16,892 nucleotides of DNA from JACMRI01 sp043778625 (GTDB lineage: Bacteria > Bacteroidota > Bacteroidia > UBA4408), in NCBI GenBank assembly GCA_043778625.1, contig JAYWFU010000100.1, forward strand, positions 1-16,892, written 5' to 3'. This document shows, piece by piece, positions 1-6,375 of this stretch. Made by a program: the position numbers and the translations under genes. Position 1 is the first letter of the stretch, and each line of letters starts with the position of its first letter. The notes under the pieces were generated by a model. It worked only from the letters and a program-made list of their open reading frames with translations. It ran no database searches and had not been told where the DNA came from.

Positions 1-93
1 GCGAGGGGATATAGAAAAACAGAGAACTTTATTAATATGATTTATTTTCTTACCGCTAAACTAAAATTTGATTACCCACACCAAACGTCATAG
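1..93 (+). CDS. C-terminal fragment of a transposase (ISL3-like), cut by the window edge
   Basis: Frame 1 is open from the first base to a TAG at 91-93 and encodes 30 residues; the other two plus frames hit stops within about 40 bases. The peptide starts ARGYRKTENFINMIYF and ends KLKFDYPHQTS. The pattern 'ARGxRxxxxFxxxIYFxxxKL' resembles the C-terminal tail of DDE transposases of the ISL3 (IS204/IS1001) type as I remember it. The stop codon lies inside a candidate terminal inverted repeat, as is common in compact insertion sequences. The N-terminal part and catalytic residues lie outside the window, so the family is inferred from a short tail only. Confidence 0.5.
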   Translation, partial: ARGYRKTENFINMIYFLTAKLKFDYPHQTS

Positions 94-97
94 ACCC
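71..97. repeat. Candidate right terminal inverted repeat of an insertion sequence
   Basis: Read on the minus strand this stretch starts GGGTCTATGACGTTTGGTG, a G-rich end of the kind seen on ISL3-type elements. It spans the transposase stop codon and is followed at once by AT-rich non-coding DNA. If it is the terminus, bases 98-105 (GAATTTAT) would be the target duplication. The partner repeat lies outside the window, so this cannot be tested here. Confidence 0.35.
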
Positions 98-144
98 GAA
101 TTTATTTTTTAATCTAAAATTACTCAATGTATTTTATTTTAGTG

Positions 145-152
145 TATTTTTG
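145..152 (+). promoter_or_regulatory. Possible -7 promoter element for the photolyase operon
   Basis: TATTTTTG is a full match to the Bacteroidota -7 consensus TAnnTTTG and lies 107 nt upstream of the first operon gene. No TTG/TTTG sits 19-21 nt upstream, so the -33 box is missing. Either the promoter needs an activator or an alternative sigma factor, or the match is chance in AT-rich DNA. Confidence 0.3.
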
Positions 153-189
153 TTCTATATTTATTTTAACAACAACAATCAAACACTAA

Positions 190-216
190 GTTAATTAAGC
201 CCAAAAATTAATTAAC
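190..216. promoter_or_regulatory. Perfect 9-bp inverted repeat, candidate operator of the photolyase operon
   Basis: GTTAATTAA (190-198) and TTAATTAAC (208-216) are exact reverse complements separated by 9 nt. The dyad lies 43 nt upstream of the first start codon and downstream of the only -7-like box. A dimeric regulator could bind here; MerR-type light regulators (LitR/CarH) control photolyase genes in other bacteria, but nothing in the sequence identifies the regulator. Confidence 0.4.
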
Positions 217-231
217 GTAATAAGCACATAA

Positions 232-249
232 GTTAAATAACTAGTTAAC
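232..249. promoter_or_regulatory. Second GTTAA/TTAAC dyad just upstream of the operon
   Basis: GTTAA (232-236) and TTAAC (245-249) form a 5-bp dyad with an 8-nt spacer, and 244-249 is itself the palindrome GTTAAC. The half-sites match those of the 190-216 repeat, so this may be a second copy of one operator. AT-rich background makes chance occurrence plausible. Confidence 0.25.
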
Positions 250-259
250 ATCTAATTAA

Positions 260-622
260 ATGACCCCAGAAGACCATACCTACTGCTATTACAGCGATTT
301 ACCATCGCCAATGGCCTATATGGAAGTTGAGAAAACTAAAACACCCAAACGTGTATTCACCGACATAGAAATTGATCGCATTATTGAAATGGCGTGGGAA
401 GACCGTACCACCTTTGATGCCATTAAAGTACAATTTGGTTTGGGCGAAAGCGAAGTAAAGGCCTTGATGAAAAGTAAGCTAAAATTTAGCTCGTACACGC
501 TTTGGCGTAAGCGTGCCAGTGCTTGTGGCACAAAGCATGCTAGAACAAGAATTGACGGTATTAACCGTTTTAAGTGCAACTTACAGCGCAATATATCTAA
601 CAACAAAATTTCAAAACGATAA
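260..622 (+). CDS. DUF2805 / TIGR03643 family protein
   Basis: 120-residue protein of unknown biochemical function. The core at about residues 31-105 carries family marks: DRIIEMAWEDRTTFDAI, then FGLGESEVKALMKSKL, then YTLWRKRASACGTKH and a basic C-terminal tail with RFKC. The middle part looks like a helix-turn-helix-sized helical segment, but DNA binding is not established. The family is about 70-90 residues long, so the first 20-30 residues here are extra; ATGs at 311 and 320 are alternative starts that would give a more typical N-terminus. It is the first gene of the photolyase operon and ends 25 nt before the SDR-like gene. I recall this family being common near photolyase/cryptochrome genes, which fits a role tied to that system. 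No Shine-Dalgarno is visible, which is usual for this phylum. Confidence 0.8.
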   Translation: MTPEDHTYCYYSDLPSPMAYMEVEKTKTPKRVFTDIEIDRIIEMAWEDRTTFDAIKVQFGLGESEVKALMKSKLKFSSYTLWRKRASACGTKHARTRIDGINRFKCNLQRNISNNKISKR

Positions 623-647
623 CTTAATTAAACATTACACTATAACC

Positions 648-1334
648 ATGAATACTTATTTATTTGCAGGCGCATCAAGCCTTATGGCCATTAAAACTGC
701 CGAATTATTACAACAACAAGGGCATAAAGTTATTGGCCTTTCTACCAAAGAAAGTGCATACAACTACGACTCGTTTTTTAAACTAGAAAATTACGATCCC
801 AAAAATTTTCCAGCAATAGAGGGCGTAATAGACGGTTTGGTATATTACCCCGGCACTATTAATTTAAAGCCGTTTCATAGGTTAACAACACAAGAGTTTA
901 AAACCGATTATGAAATAAACGCCTTAGGTGCTGTAAATTGCATACAGGCTTATTTACCTAATCTTAAAAAAAGCAGTGCAGCATCTATAGTATTAATGAG
1001 TACCGTTGCAGTGCAAAGCGGTATGCCGTTTCACACATCTATTGCTATGGCCAAGGGTGCTATTGAAGGCTTAACCAAGGCATTAGCCGCCGAGTTAGCA
1101 CCTGCTATTAGGGTTAATGCTATTGCACCATCGCTTACGCACACGCCTTTAGCTGATAAGTTTGTAAACACTCCCGAAAAAATGGAAGCGTCAGAAAAAC
1201 GTAACCCGCTAAAAAAAGTAGGTACTGCCCAAGAGTTGGCACAATCCATTTCATTTTTATTAACCCAACAATCTGCCTGGATTACTGGGCAAATACTAGC
1301 AGTAGATGGGGGTATGGGTAACTTAAGGGTGTAG
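648..1334 (+). CDS. SDR-family (short-chain dehydrogenase) protein with atypical active site
   Basis: 228-residue Rossmann-fold protein. The N-terminus MNTYLFAGASS starts the nucleotide-binding strand, EINALGAVN matches the SDR NxxG region, VLMSTVAV holds the active-site Ser (S118), and RVNAIAPSLTHTPLA plus ITGQILAVDGGM are strong SDR C-terminal marks. Two canonical features are missing. The glycine motif TGxxxGxG reads AGASSLMA, with two glycines replaced. The catalytic YxxxK reads IAMAK (I132 to K136), so the tyrosine is replaced by isoleucine while lysine is kept. I recall similar Tyr-less SDRs beside bacterial photolyase genes, so this is probably a family trait and not decay. Classic alcohol/ketone oxidoreduction is therefore doubtful; a binding, structural or altered redox role is possible. 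ATG 648 is chosen because an earlier in-frame start would overlap the previous gene and precede the Rossmann strand with unrelated sequence. The next gene starts 6 nt after the stop. Confidence 0.85.
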   Translation: MNTYLFAGASSLMAIKTAELLQQQGHKVIGLSTKESAYNYDSFFKLENYDPKNFPAIEGVIDGLVYYPGTINLKPFHRLTTQEFKTDYEINALGAVNCIQAYLPNLKKSSAASIVLMSTVAVQSGMPFHTSIAMAKGAIEGLTKALAAELAPAIRVNAIAPSLTHTPLADKFVNTPEKMEASEKRNPLKKVGTAQELAQSISFLLTQQSAWITGQILAVDGGMGNLRV

Positions 1335-1340
1335 GTAGTT

Positions 1341-1979
1341 ATGCAAAAAGAATTTTCGTTAACCGATATTTTAAATTTTGACCAACGCTATCGTGCCACG
1401 TTCATCAACTCCTTAGGTGGATTCAAAAGTCTAGCATTAATAGGTACTGCCAACGCAAATGGGCAAACCAATCTAGCGGTTTTTAACTCCCTGTTTCACT
1501 TAGGGGCTAACCCGCCAATGTTTGGTTTTATTGTGCGCCCTGACTCTGTGGATAGGCACACGCTCACCAATATTATAAGTACTAACGAATTTACGGTAAA
1601 TCACGTATCGGAAAGTTTTTATAAGCAAGCGCATCAAACCTCGGCTCGCTATGGCAATGATACCAGCGAGTTTGAAGCAACGGGTTTAACCCCCGAATAT
1701 AAGCAAGATTGTAAAGCTCCGTTTGTAAAGGAAAGTACGGTGCAAATTGCGGCCGAACTCATCCGCAAAATAGAAATAATAGAAAATGGTACTGTGCTAA
1801 TAATTGCACAAATTAAAGCAGTTTCAGTACCCGAAAACTGCCTTGCTAATGATGGTTATATTGATGTTGAAAAAGCAGGCACAATAACCTGTGTTGGGTT
1901 AGATAGTTACCATAGTACCACAAAAATTGCACGATTAGCCTACGCTAAACCTAACGCTCCGCTCACTGAATTAATGTAG
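1341..1979 (+). CDS. Flavin reductase-like FMN-binding split-barrel protein
   Basis: 212 residues. The flavin reductase-like domain fills most of the protein: GFKSLALIGTANANGQTNLA (about residues 27-46) is the strand and turn at the start of the split barrel, followed by PPMFGFIVRP and HTLTNIISTNEFTVNHV, which match the flavin-phosphate binding part of the family. The likely ligand is FMN or FAD, and such proteins bind or reduce flavin with NAD(P)H in the cytoplasm. Placed 6 nt after the SDR-like gene and 5 nt before a photolyase-like gene, it could supply reduced flavin, which photolyases need as FADH-, but this is inferred from context. Substrate and true reductase activity cannot be read from sequence. 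Confidence 0.82.
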   Translation: MQKEFSLTDILNFDQRYRATFINSLGGFKSLALIGTANANGQTNLAVFNSLFHLGANPPMFGFIVRPDSVDRHTLTNIISTNEFTVNHVSESFYKQAHQTSARYGNDTSEFEATGLTPEYKQDCKAPFVKESTVQIAAELIRKIEIIENGTVLIIAQIKAVSVPENCLANDGYIDVEKAGTITCVGLDSYHSTTKIARLAYAKPNAPLTELM

Positions 1980-1984
1980 GTACA

Positions 1985-3490
1985 TTGTTAAAACAAAAAA
2001 TAAATATTATGTGGTTCAAGCGTGATTTGCGATTTACAGATCACGAACCATTGTATTTAGCACAACAACAGCCGCTACCCTTATTATTACTGTACTGTTT
2101 TGAACCGTCGTTAATTAATTACGCTGATAGCGATGTGCGCCACTGGCGGTTTGTATACCAATCGTTGCAGGACATGCAACAAAAGTTGAGTGCGCTAAAT
2201 GCACAGCTATTTGTAGTTAATAGTGAGGTAATACCTGTGTTTGAAGCACTTGTGGAGCGTTACGACATAGCTCACATTTATTCTCACCAAGAAATTGGTA
2301 ACAAAATAAGTTACGATAGAGATATTGCCATGCAAGCATTGTGTAAGCAACACAATATTGCGTGGAAAGAGTCGCAATTACATGGCGTTATTCGTAAATT
2401 GAAAACACGAAAAAATTGGGAAAAACGTTGGCACGAAACCATGTTACAACCTCCCAAAATAGTAGACGAAACCAATTGGAATATTTTAAATTTAGATACT
2501 AATTTATACAACAAAATTAAAGGAGACGAATTACCTGCGGAGATAACAACGGTGAACAAGGCGTTTCAGCGTGGTGGAGAAACGTACGCTTGGCGGTACT
2601 TACAGAGCTTTGTTAAGGAACGCTATGTTAATTATAGCAAACATATTTCTAAACCAGCGCTAAGCCGCACGGGGTGTAGTCGTATATCGCCGTACTTGGC
2701 TTATGGCAATGTAAGTATGCGTATGGTTTATATTTATGCACAGCAACATTACGCAACGGCCGTTAACAAAAGGGCACTTACTAATTTCAAATCTAGGTTG
2801 TTATGGCATTGTCATTTTATGCAAAAATTTGAAGATGAATGTCGCATGGAATTTGAAAATGTAAATAGTGCTTACGACCAGCTTACTAAACCTCGCAACC
2901 AAGCTTATATTACCGCTTGGCAACACGGCAAAACGGGTGTGCCTTTGGTAGATGCTTGTATGCGATGTTTAGTAGCTACGGGGTATATTAATTTTAGAAT
3001 GCGAGCCATGGTAGTTTCGTTTTTTGTATTTAATCTATGGCAAGATTGGCGCGAACTACATTTTTTAGCACAACAGTTTTTAGACTACGAACCTGGCATA
3101 CACTATCCGCAATTACAAATGCAGAGCGGTGTTACGGGTATTAATACCATACGTATTTACAACCCCATAAAAAACTCTGAGGAGCACGACACCGAGGGAG
3201 TATTCATCAAACAATGGTTACCCGAACTGGCAAATATTCCGCCCCACATTATACACGAGCCTTGGAAACTATCACAAATGGAGCAACAATTATATAAGTG
3301 TGAAATAGGCATAGACTACCCCGCACCTATTGTGGATATTGAAGCTACCCGCAAAGCTGCCAGCGATATTGTGTGGCAGTACCGCAAAACCGATGAAGTA
3401 AAAACTGAGGGGCAACGTATATTAAAAAAACATGTAAGTAATCCAAATTCCCACTTAACCAAAAAATCAAAAACTACTAAAAAACAATGA
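1985..3490 (+). CDS. Divergent photolyase/cryptochrome family protein with altered FAD pocket
   Basis: 501 residues with the full photolyase architecture. The N-terminal alpha/beta antenna domain starts INIMWFKRDLRFTDHEPL. The C-terminal helical FAD domain has GCSRISPYLAYGNVS, WHCHFMQKFEDE, TGVPLVDACMRCLVATG and FRMRAMVVSFFVFNLWQDWR, closely parallel to class I photolyases. At the FAD-proximal segment E. coli PhrB has NNGGWQW (N378, W382, W384); a gap-free alignment here gives HYPQLQM, so H373, L377 and M379 replace the Asn facing flavin N5, the proximal Trp of the electron-transfer triad and the lesion-contact Trp. The protein may repair DNA by other contacts or act as a photoreceptor. Start is TTG at 1985, 5 nt after the previous stop; ATG 2009 would cut into the conserved first strand. 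The lysine-rich C-terminal tail (about 25 residues) is low-complexity. Its stop overlaps the tspO start by 4 nt. Confidence 0.85.
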   Translation: MLKQKINIMWFKRDLRFTDHEPLYLAQQQPLPLLLLYCFEPSLINYADSDVRHWRFVYQSLQDMQQKLSALNAQLFVVNSEVIPVFEALVERYDIAHIYSHQEIGNKISYDRDIAMQALCKQHNIAWKESQLHGVIRKLKTRKNWEKRWHETMLQPPKIVDETNWNILNLDTNLYNKIKGDELPAEITTVNKAFQRGGETYAWRYLQSFVKERYVNYSKHISKPALSRTGCSRISPYLAYGNVSMRMVYIYAQQHYATAVNKRALTNFKSRLLWHCHFMQKFEDECRMEFENVNSAYDQLTKPRNQAYITAWQHGKTGVPLVDACMRCLVATGYINFRMRAMVVSFFVFNLWQDWRELHFLAQQFLDYEPGIHYPQLQMQSGVTGINTIRIYNPIKNSEEHDTEGVFIKQWLPELANIPPHIIHEPWKLSQMEQQLYKCEIGIDYPAPIVDIEATRKAASDIVWQYRKTDEVKTEGQRILKKHVSNPNSHLTKKSKTTKKQ

Positions 3491-3954
3491 AACATTATTT
3501 AACACTAATTGGTTGTATACTATTACCATTGCTAGTAGGCGCAGTAAGCGGATTTGCTACTGCAAGTAGTATCACCACTTGGTTTGTAACCTTACACAAG
3601 CCGTTTTTTAACCCACCCAATTATTTGTTCGGCCCAGTGTGGACGTGCCTTTACCTACTCATGGGTATTTCGTTTTTTAGAGTAGTGCAGTCGCCCGTGT
3701 CGGAGTTGCGCACCAAGGCTATTCGTATATTTTTGGTACAGTTGTTTTTAAATTTTTGCTGGAGTTTTATCTTTTTTAAATTTCAATTATTAGGAGTTGC
3801 CTTAGTTGAAATACTTGTGATGTGGATAGCTATTTTAACCATGATTCTAACGTTTAAAAAACTCAATGCAACTACCGCTTACCTGCAAGTACCTTACTTA
3901 CTATGGGTTACGTTTGCAACAGTATTAAACGCCAGCTTGTGGTGGTTAAATTAA
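3487..3954 (+). CDS. tspO: TspO/MBR family tryptophan-rich sensory protein
   Basis: 155-residue integral membrane protein with five hydrophobic segments, the family's usual topology and size. Diagnostic stretches are KPFFNPPNYLFGPVWTCLYL (about residues 38-57), LNFCWSFIFF (about 91-100) and LLWVTFATVLNASLWWLN at the C-terminus; the Trp-rich and Asn/Pro motifs match the tetrapyrrole/cholesterol-binding TspO fold. Family members bind porphyrins and take part in light- and oxygen-dependent regulation in Rhodobacter. Its position between photolyase genes, with an ATGA overlap to the upstream one, supports a role in handling photosensitising tetrapyrroles or in signalling. That role is inferred from context; the family assignment is firm. 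Confidence 0.92.
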   Translation: MKHYLTLIGCILLPLLVGAVSGFATASSITTWFVTLHKPFFNPPNYLFGPVWTCLYLLMGISFFRVVQSPVSELRTKAIRIFLVQLFLNFCWSFIFFKFQLLGVALVEILVMWIAILTMILTFKKLNATTAYLQVPYLLWVTFATVLNASLWWLN

Positions 3955-3966
3955 TGTAAAATTACA

Positions 3967-4680
3967 ATGACAAATTTTTTAGAAGCCGAGTGGAAAAATA
4001 TTATTATGGCTAACTATGCAGTGCCCGTAAGTGCGCTTAAACCTTACTTACCAAAGGGAGTGGAGATAGATACCTACAACAACATTGCCTATGTAAGCCT
4101 AGTGGGTTTTATGTTTAACAACTCCCGAATTTTTAAACTCCCTATACCTGCATTAGGTACGTTTGAGGAAGTAAATCTGCGTTTTTATGTATCTCGAAAA
4201 GAAGGTAACATTACCAAACGTGGCGTAGTATTTATTAACGAAACCGTACCTTACAAAGCTGTAGCGTGGTTAGCAAACAAACTGTACAAGGAACATTATA
4301 CCGCCGTTAAAACCAAACATAACTGGCAAATAAACAATGCTACTAAACAAATTACGTATCAATGGTTGGTAAATAAGCAGTGGAACTCGATAAGCGTTGA
4401 TGCCCACAATACGCCATTGCCAATGGTAGCCAATAGTATGGAGGAATTTATATTTGAACATTACTACGGCTATACCAAAGTAAACGAAACTACTACGCAG
4501 GAGTACAAAATTAGCCACCCACGTTGGGCAATAAACACCGTAACAAGCGCAATAATACAGTGCGATTTTGAAGCCAACTACGGGGTTGATTTTGCATTTT
4601 TAAATAACGTAACACCTACCTCAGTATTTATAGCAGAAGGCTCTGCTATTGCCGTACAATGGAAACGTAAACGAATATAA
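3967..4680 (+). CDS. DUF2071 (YqjF-like) family protein
   Basis: 237-residue cytoplasmic protein of unknown function. It starts MTNFLEAEWKNIIMANYAVP, followed by LKPYLPKGVEID and AYVSLVGFMFNNSRIF, then LGTFEEVNLRFYVSR and GVVFINETVP; this order and spacing is characteristic of DUF2071/YqjF proteins, and the second half carries a matching EFIFEHYYGYTKV block. No catalytic motif is recognisable. It starts 12 nt after tspO, and its stop is 4 nt before the DUF2256 gene, so it is in the operon. I recall DUF2071 genes near photolyases in other Bacteroidota, but the link to light repair is contextual only. Confidence 0.8.
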   Translation: MTNFLEAEWKNIIMANYAVPVSALKPYLPKGVEIDTYNNIAYVSLVGFMFNNSRIFKLPIPALGTFEEVNLRFYVSRKEGNITKRGVVFINETVPYKAVAWLANKLYKEHYTAVKTKHNWQINNATKQITYQWLVNKQWNSISVDAHNTPLPMVANSMEEFIFEHYYGYTKVNETTTQEYKISHPRWAINTVTSAIIQCDFEANYGVDFAFLNNVTPTSVFIAEGSAIAVQWKRKRI

Positions 4681-4684
4681 AGTA

Positions 4685-4843
4685 ATGAAAGGCGTAAAAA
4701 AACAACACCTACCATCAAAGATTTGTGTTACTTGTAATAAACCATTTGCTTGGCGCAAAAAATGGGAGAAAAACTGGGACGAAGTAAAGTACTGTAGCGA
4801 TAAATGCAGAGCAAACAAAAACACCACACCACATGACCACTAA
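4685..4843 (+). CDS. DUF2256 small zinc-ribbon protein
   Basis: 52 residues, highly basic. Sequence KKQHLPSKICVTCNKPFAWR, then KKWEKNWDEVKYCSDKCR, matches the DUF2256 family almost throughout. Four cysteines (C14, C17, C37, C41) in CxxC and CxxxC pairs suggest one zinc (or other metal) site. ATG 4685 is chosen over an upstream in-frame ATG at 4649 because that one lies inside the DUF2071 gene and the family begins near the KKxHLPSKIC motif. The last 11 nt overlap the start of the Fe-S photolyase gene, so the two are probably translationally coupled. Function is unknown; RNA/DNA binding or help with photolyase assembly are guesses. Confidence 0.88.
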   Translation: MKGVKKQHLPSKICVTCNKPFAWRKKWEKNWDEVKYCSDKCRANKNTTPHDH

Positions 4844-6374
4844 CAAAACACTACGCCTATTATTAGGCGACCAACTTAATAGCCAACACAGTTGGTTTGC
4901 TACTACCGACCCATTAGTTACCTACGTGCTAATGGAGGTTAGAACCGAAACTGATTATGCCACGCACCACATACAAAAAGTAGTTGGTTTTTTTGCTGCC
5001 ATGCGGGAGTTTGCCAACGAGCTAACGCAAAAAAAACATAACGTTATTTATATTAATCTCGATGATAGTAACAATTTACAATCGTTTGATAAAAATATAA
5101 CCGCACTTATTGAGCAACATAATTTTATTCGTTTTGAATACCAACTACCCGACGAATACCGTGTAGATAAACTACTTACCGATTTTTGCAGTACGCTAAC
5201 AATAGCAAATAGTGTGGTGGATACCGAACATTTTTTGAGTACTCGTGCCGAGTTAGGTGCATTTTTTCAAGGTAAAAAAATGTATTTAATGGAAAGCTTT
5301 TATCGTGCCATGCGCAAAAAACATAATGTGTTAATGGTAGGCGATAAACCCTTGGGAGACCAATGGAATTACGACAAAGACAACCGAAAAAAGTTACCAC
5401 CCAACCACAAATGTACCCCTCCGTTGGTGTTTGATAACGATGTAACGGATATTGCTACACTCGTGCAACAATCTAACATACAAACAATAGGCACAATAGA
5501 TGCCAAGCATTTTATATGGCCCATTAACCGTGCACAATCATTACAATTATTAACGTTTTTTGTGCAGGAATGCTTGCCTCTTTTTGGTACTTACGAGGAT
5601 GCTATGACTCCCAAAGAATGGTCGCTTTACCACTCGCGTTTATCATTTTGTATGAACACAAAGATGCTATCGCCGCAGGAAGTAATTAATGCTGCTATTG
5701 CTAAATTTGAGGCACGACCCAACGCTATTGAAATAAATCAGTTAGAGGGTTTTGTAAGGCAAATACTAGGCTGGAGAGAATACATGCGTGGTATTTATTG
5801 GTTAAAAATGCCTGAGTTTGCACAGATGAATTTTTTTAACAACACCTCAAAACTACCACAATGGTACTGGACAGGCGAAACAAAAATGAATTGCATGAGC
5901 CATACCATTAAGCAATCGTTAAACTATGCTTATGCCCACCACATACAGCGTTTGATGATAACTGGCAACTTTGCGTTACTAGCAGGCGTGCACCCCACCG
6001 AGGTAGATAAATGGTACTTAGGTATTTATATTGACGCATTGGATTGGGTGGAGGTTACCAACACAAGAGGCATGAGCCAGTTTGCCGATGGTGGAATTAT
6101 TGGAAGTAAGCCGTATGTAAGCTCAGCCAGTTACATTAACAAAATGAGTAATTATTGTGGTACATGTTACTACAAAAACACGGTAAAAACGGGCGATAAA
6201 GCCTGTCCGTTTAATAGTTTGTATTGGAATTTTTATGATCGAAACGAAGATAAATTAGCCAAAAACCCACGTATTGGTATGATGTACAACGTGTGGCGAC
6301 GCATGGCTTCAGCCGACAAAACAGATTTGCTAACGCAAGCTGAATATTATTTAAAAAATATTGATACCCTGTAA
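4833..6374 (+). CDS. phrB: Fe-S bacterial (6-4) photolyase / cryptochrome (PhrB/CryB-type, FeS-BCP)
   Basis: 513 residues, the family's usual length. The N-terminal antenna domain begins LRLLLGDQLNSQHSWF, typical of this lineage. Cysteines C354, C442, C445 and C458 have the same spacing as the [4Fe-4S] ligands C350, C438, C441 and C454 of Agrobacterium PhrB. With the same +4 offset, W346, H370, W394, Y395, Y428 and Y434 fall where PhrB has W342, H366, W390, Y391, Y424 and Y430, residues reported in flavin photoreduction and (6-4) repair. All functional positions I can compare are therefore present. The expected reaction is light-driven repair of (6-4) photoproducts using FADH-, with dimethyl-ribityl-lumazine as antenna in known members. 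The start overlaps the DUF2256 gene by 11 nt and the stop is 1 nt from the CRY-DASH start. The symbol is the Agrobacterium name and should not be confused with E. coli CPD photolyase. Confidence 0.93.
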   Translation: MTTNKTLRLLLGDQLNSQHSWFATTDPLVTYVLMEVRTETDYATHHIQKVVGFFAAMREFANELTQKKHNVIYINLDDSNNLQSFDKNITALIEQHNFIRFEYQLPDEYRVDKLLTDFCSTLTIANSVVDTEHFLSTRAELGAFFQGKKMYLMESFYRAMRKKHNVLMVGDKPLGDQWNYDKDNRKKLPPNHKCTPPLVFDNDVTDIATLVQQSNIQTIGTIDAKHFIWPINRAQSLQLLTFFVQECLPLFGTYEDAMTPKEWSLYHSRLSFCMNTKMLSPQEVINAAIAKFEARPNAIEINQLEGFVRQILGWREYMRGIYWLKMPEFAQMNFFNNTSKLPQWYWTGETKMNCMSHTIKQSLNYAYAHHIQRLMITGNFALLAGVHPTEVDKWYLGIYIDALDWVEVTNTRGMSQFADGGIIGSKPYVSSASYINKMSNYCGTCYYKNTVKTGDKACPFNSLYWNFYDRNEDKLAKNPRIGMMYNVWRRMASADKTDLLTQAEYYLKNIDTL

Positions 6375-6375
6375 T

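Noticed and set aside
513..647. N-terminal extension of the SDR-like gene from an ATG at 513
   Set aside because: It overlaps the DUF2805 gene in another frame, and the Rossmann strand begins right after ATG 648.
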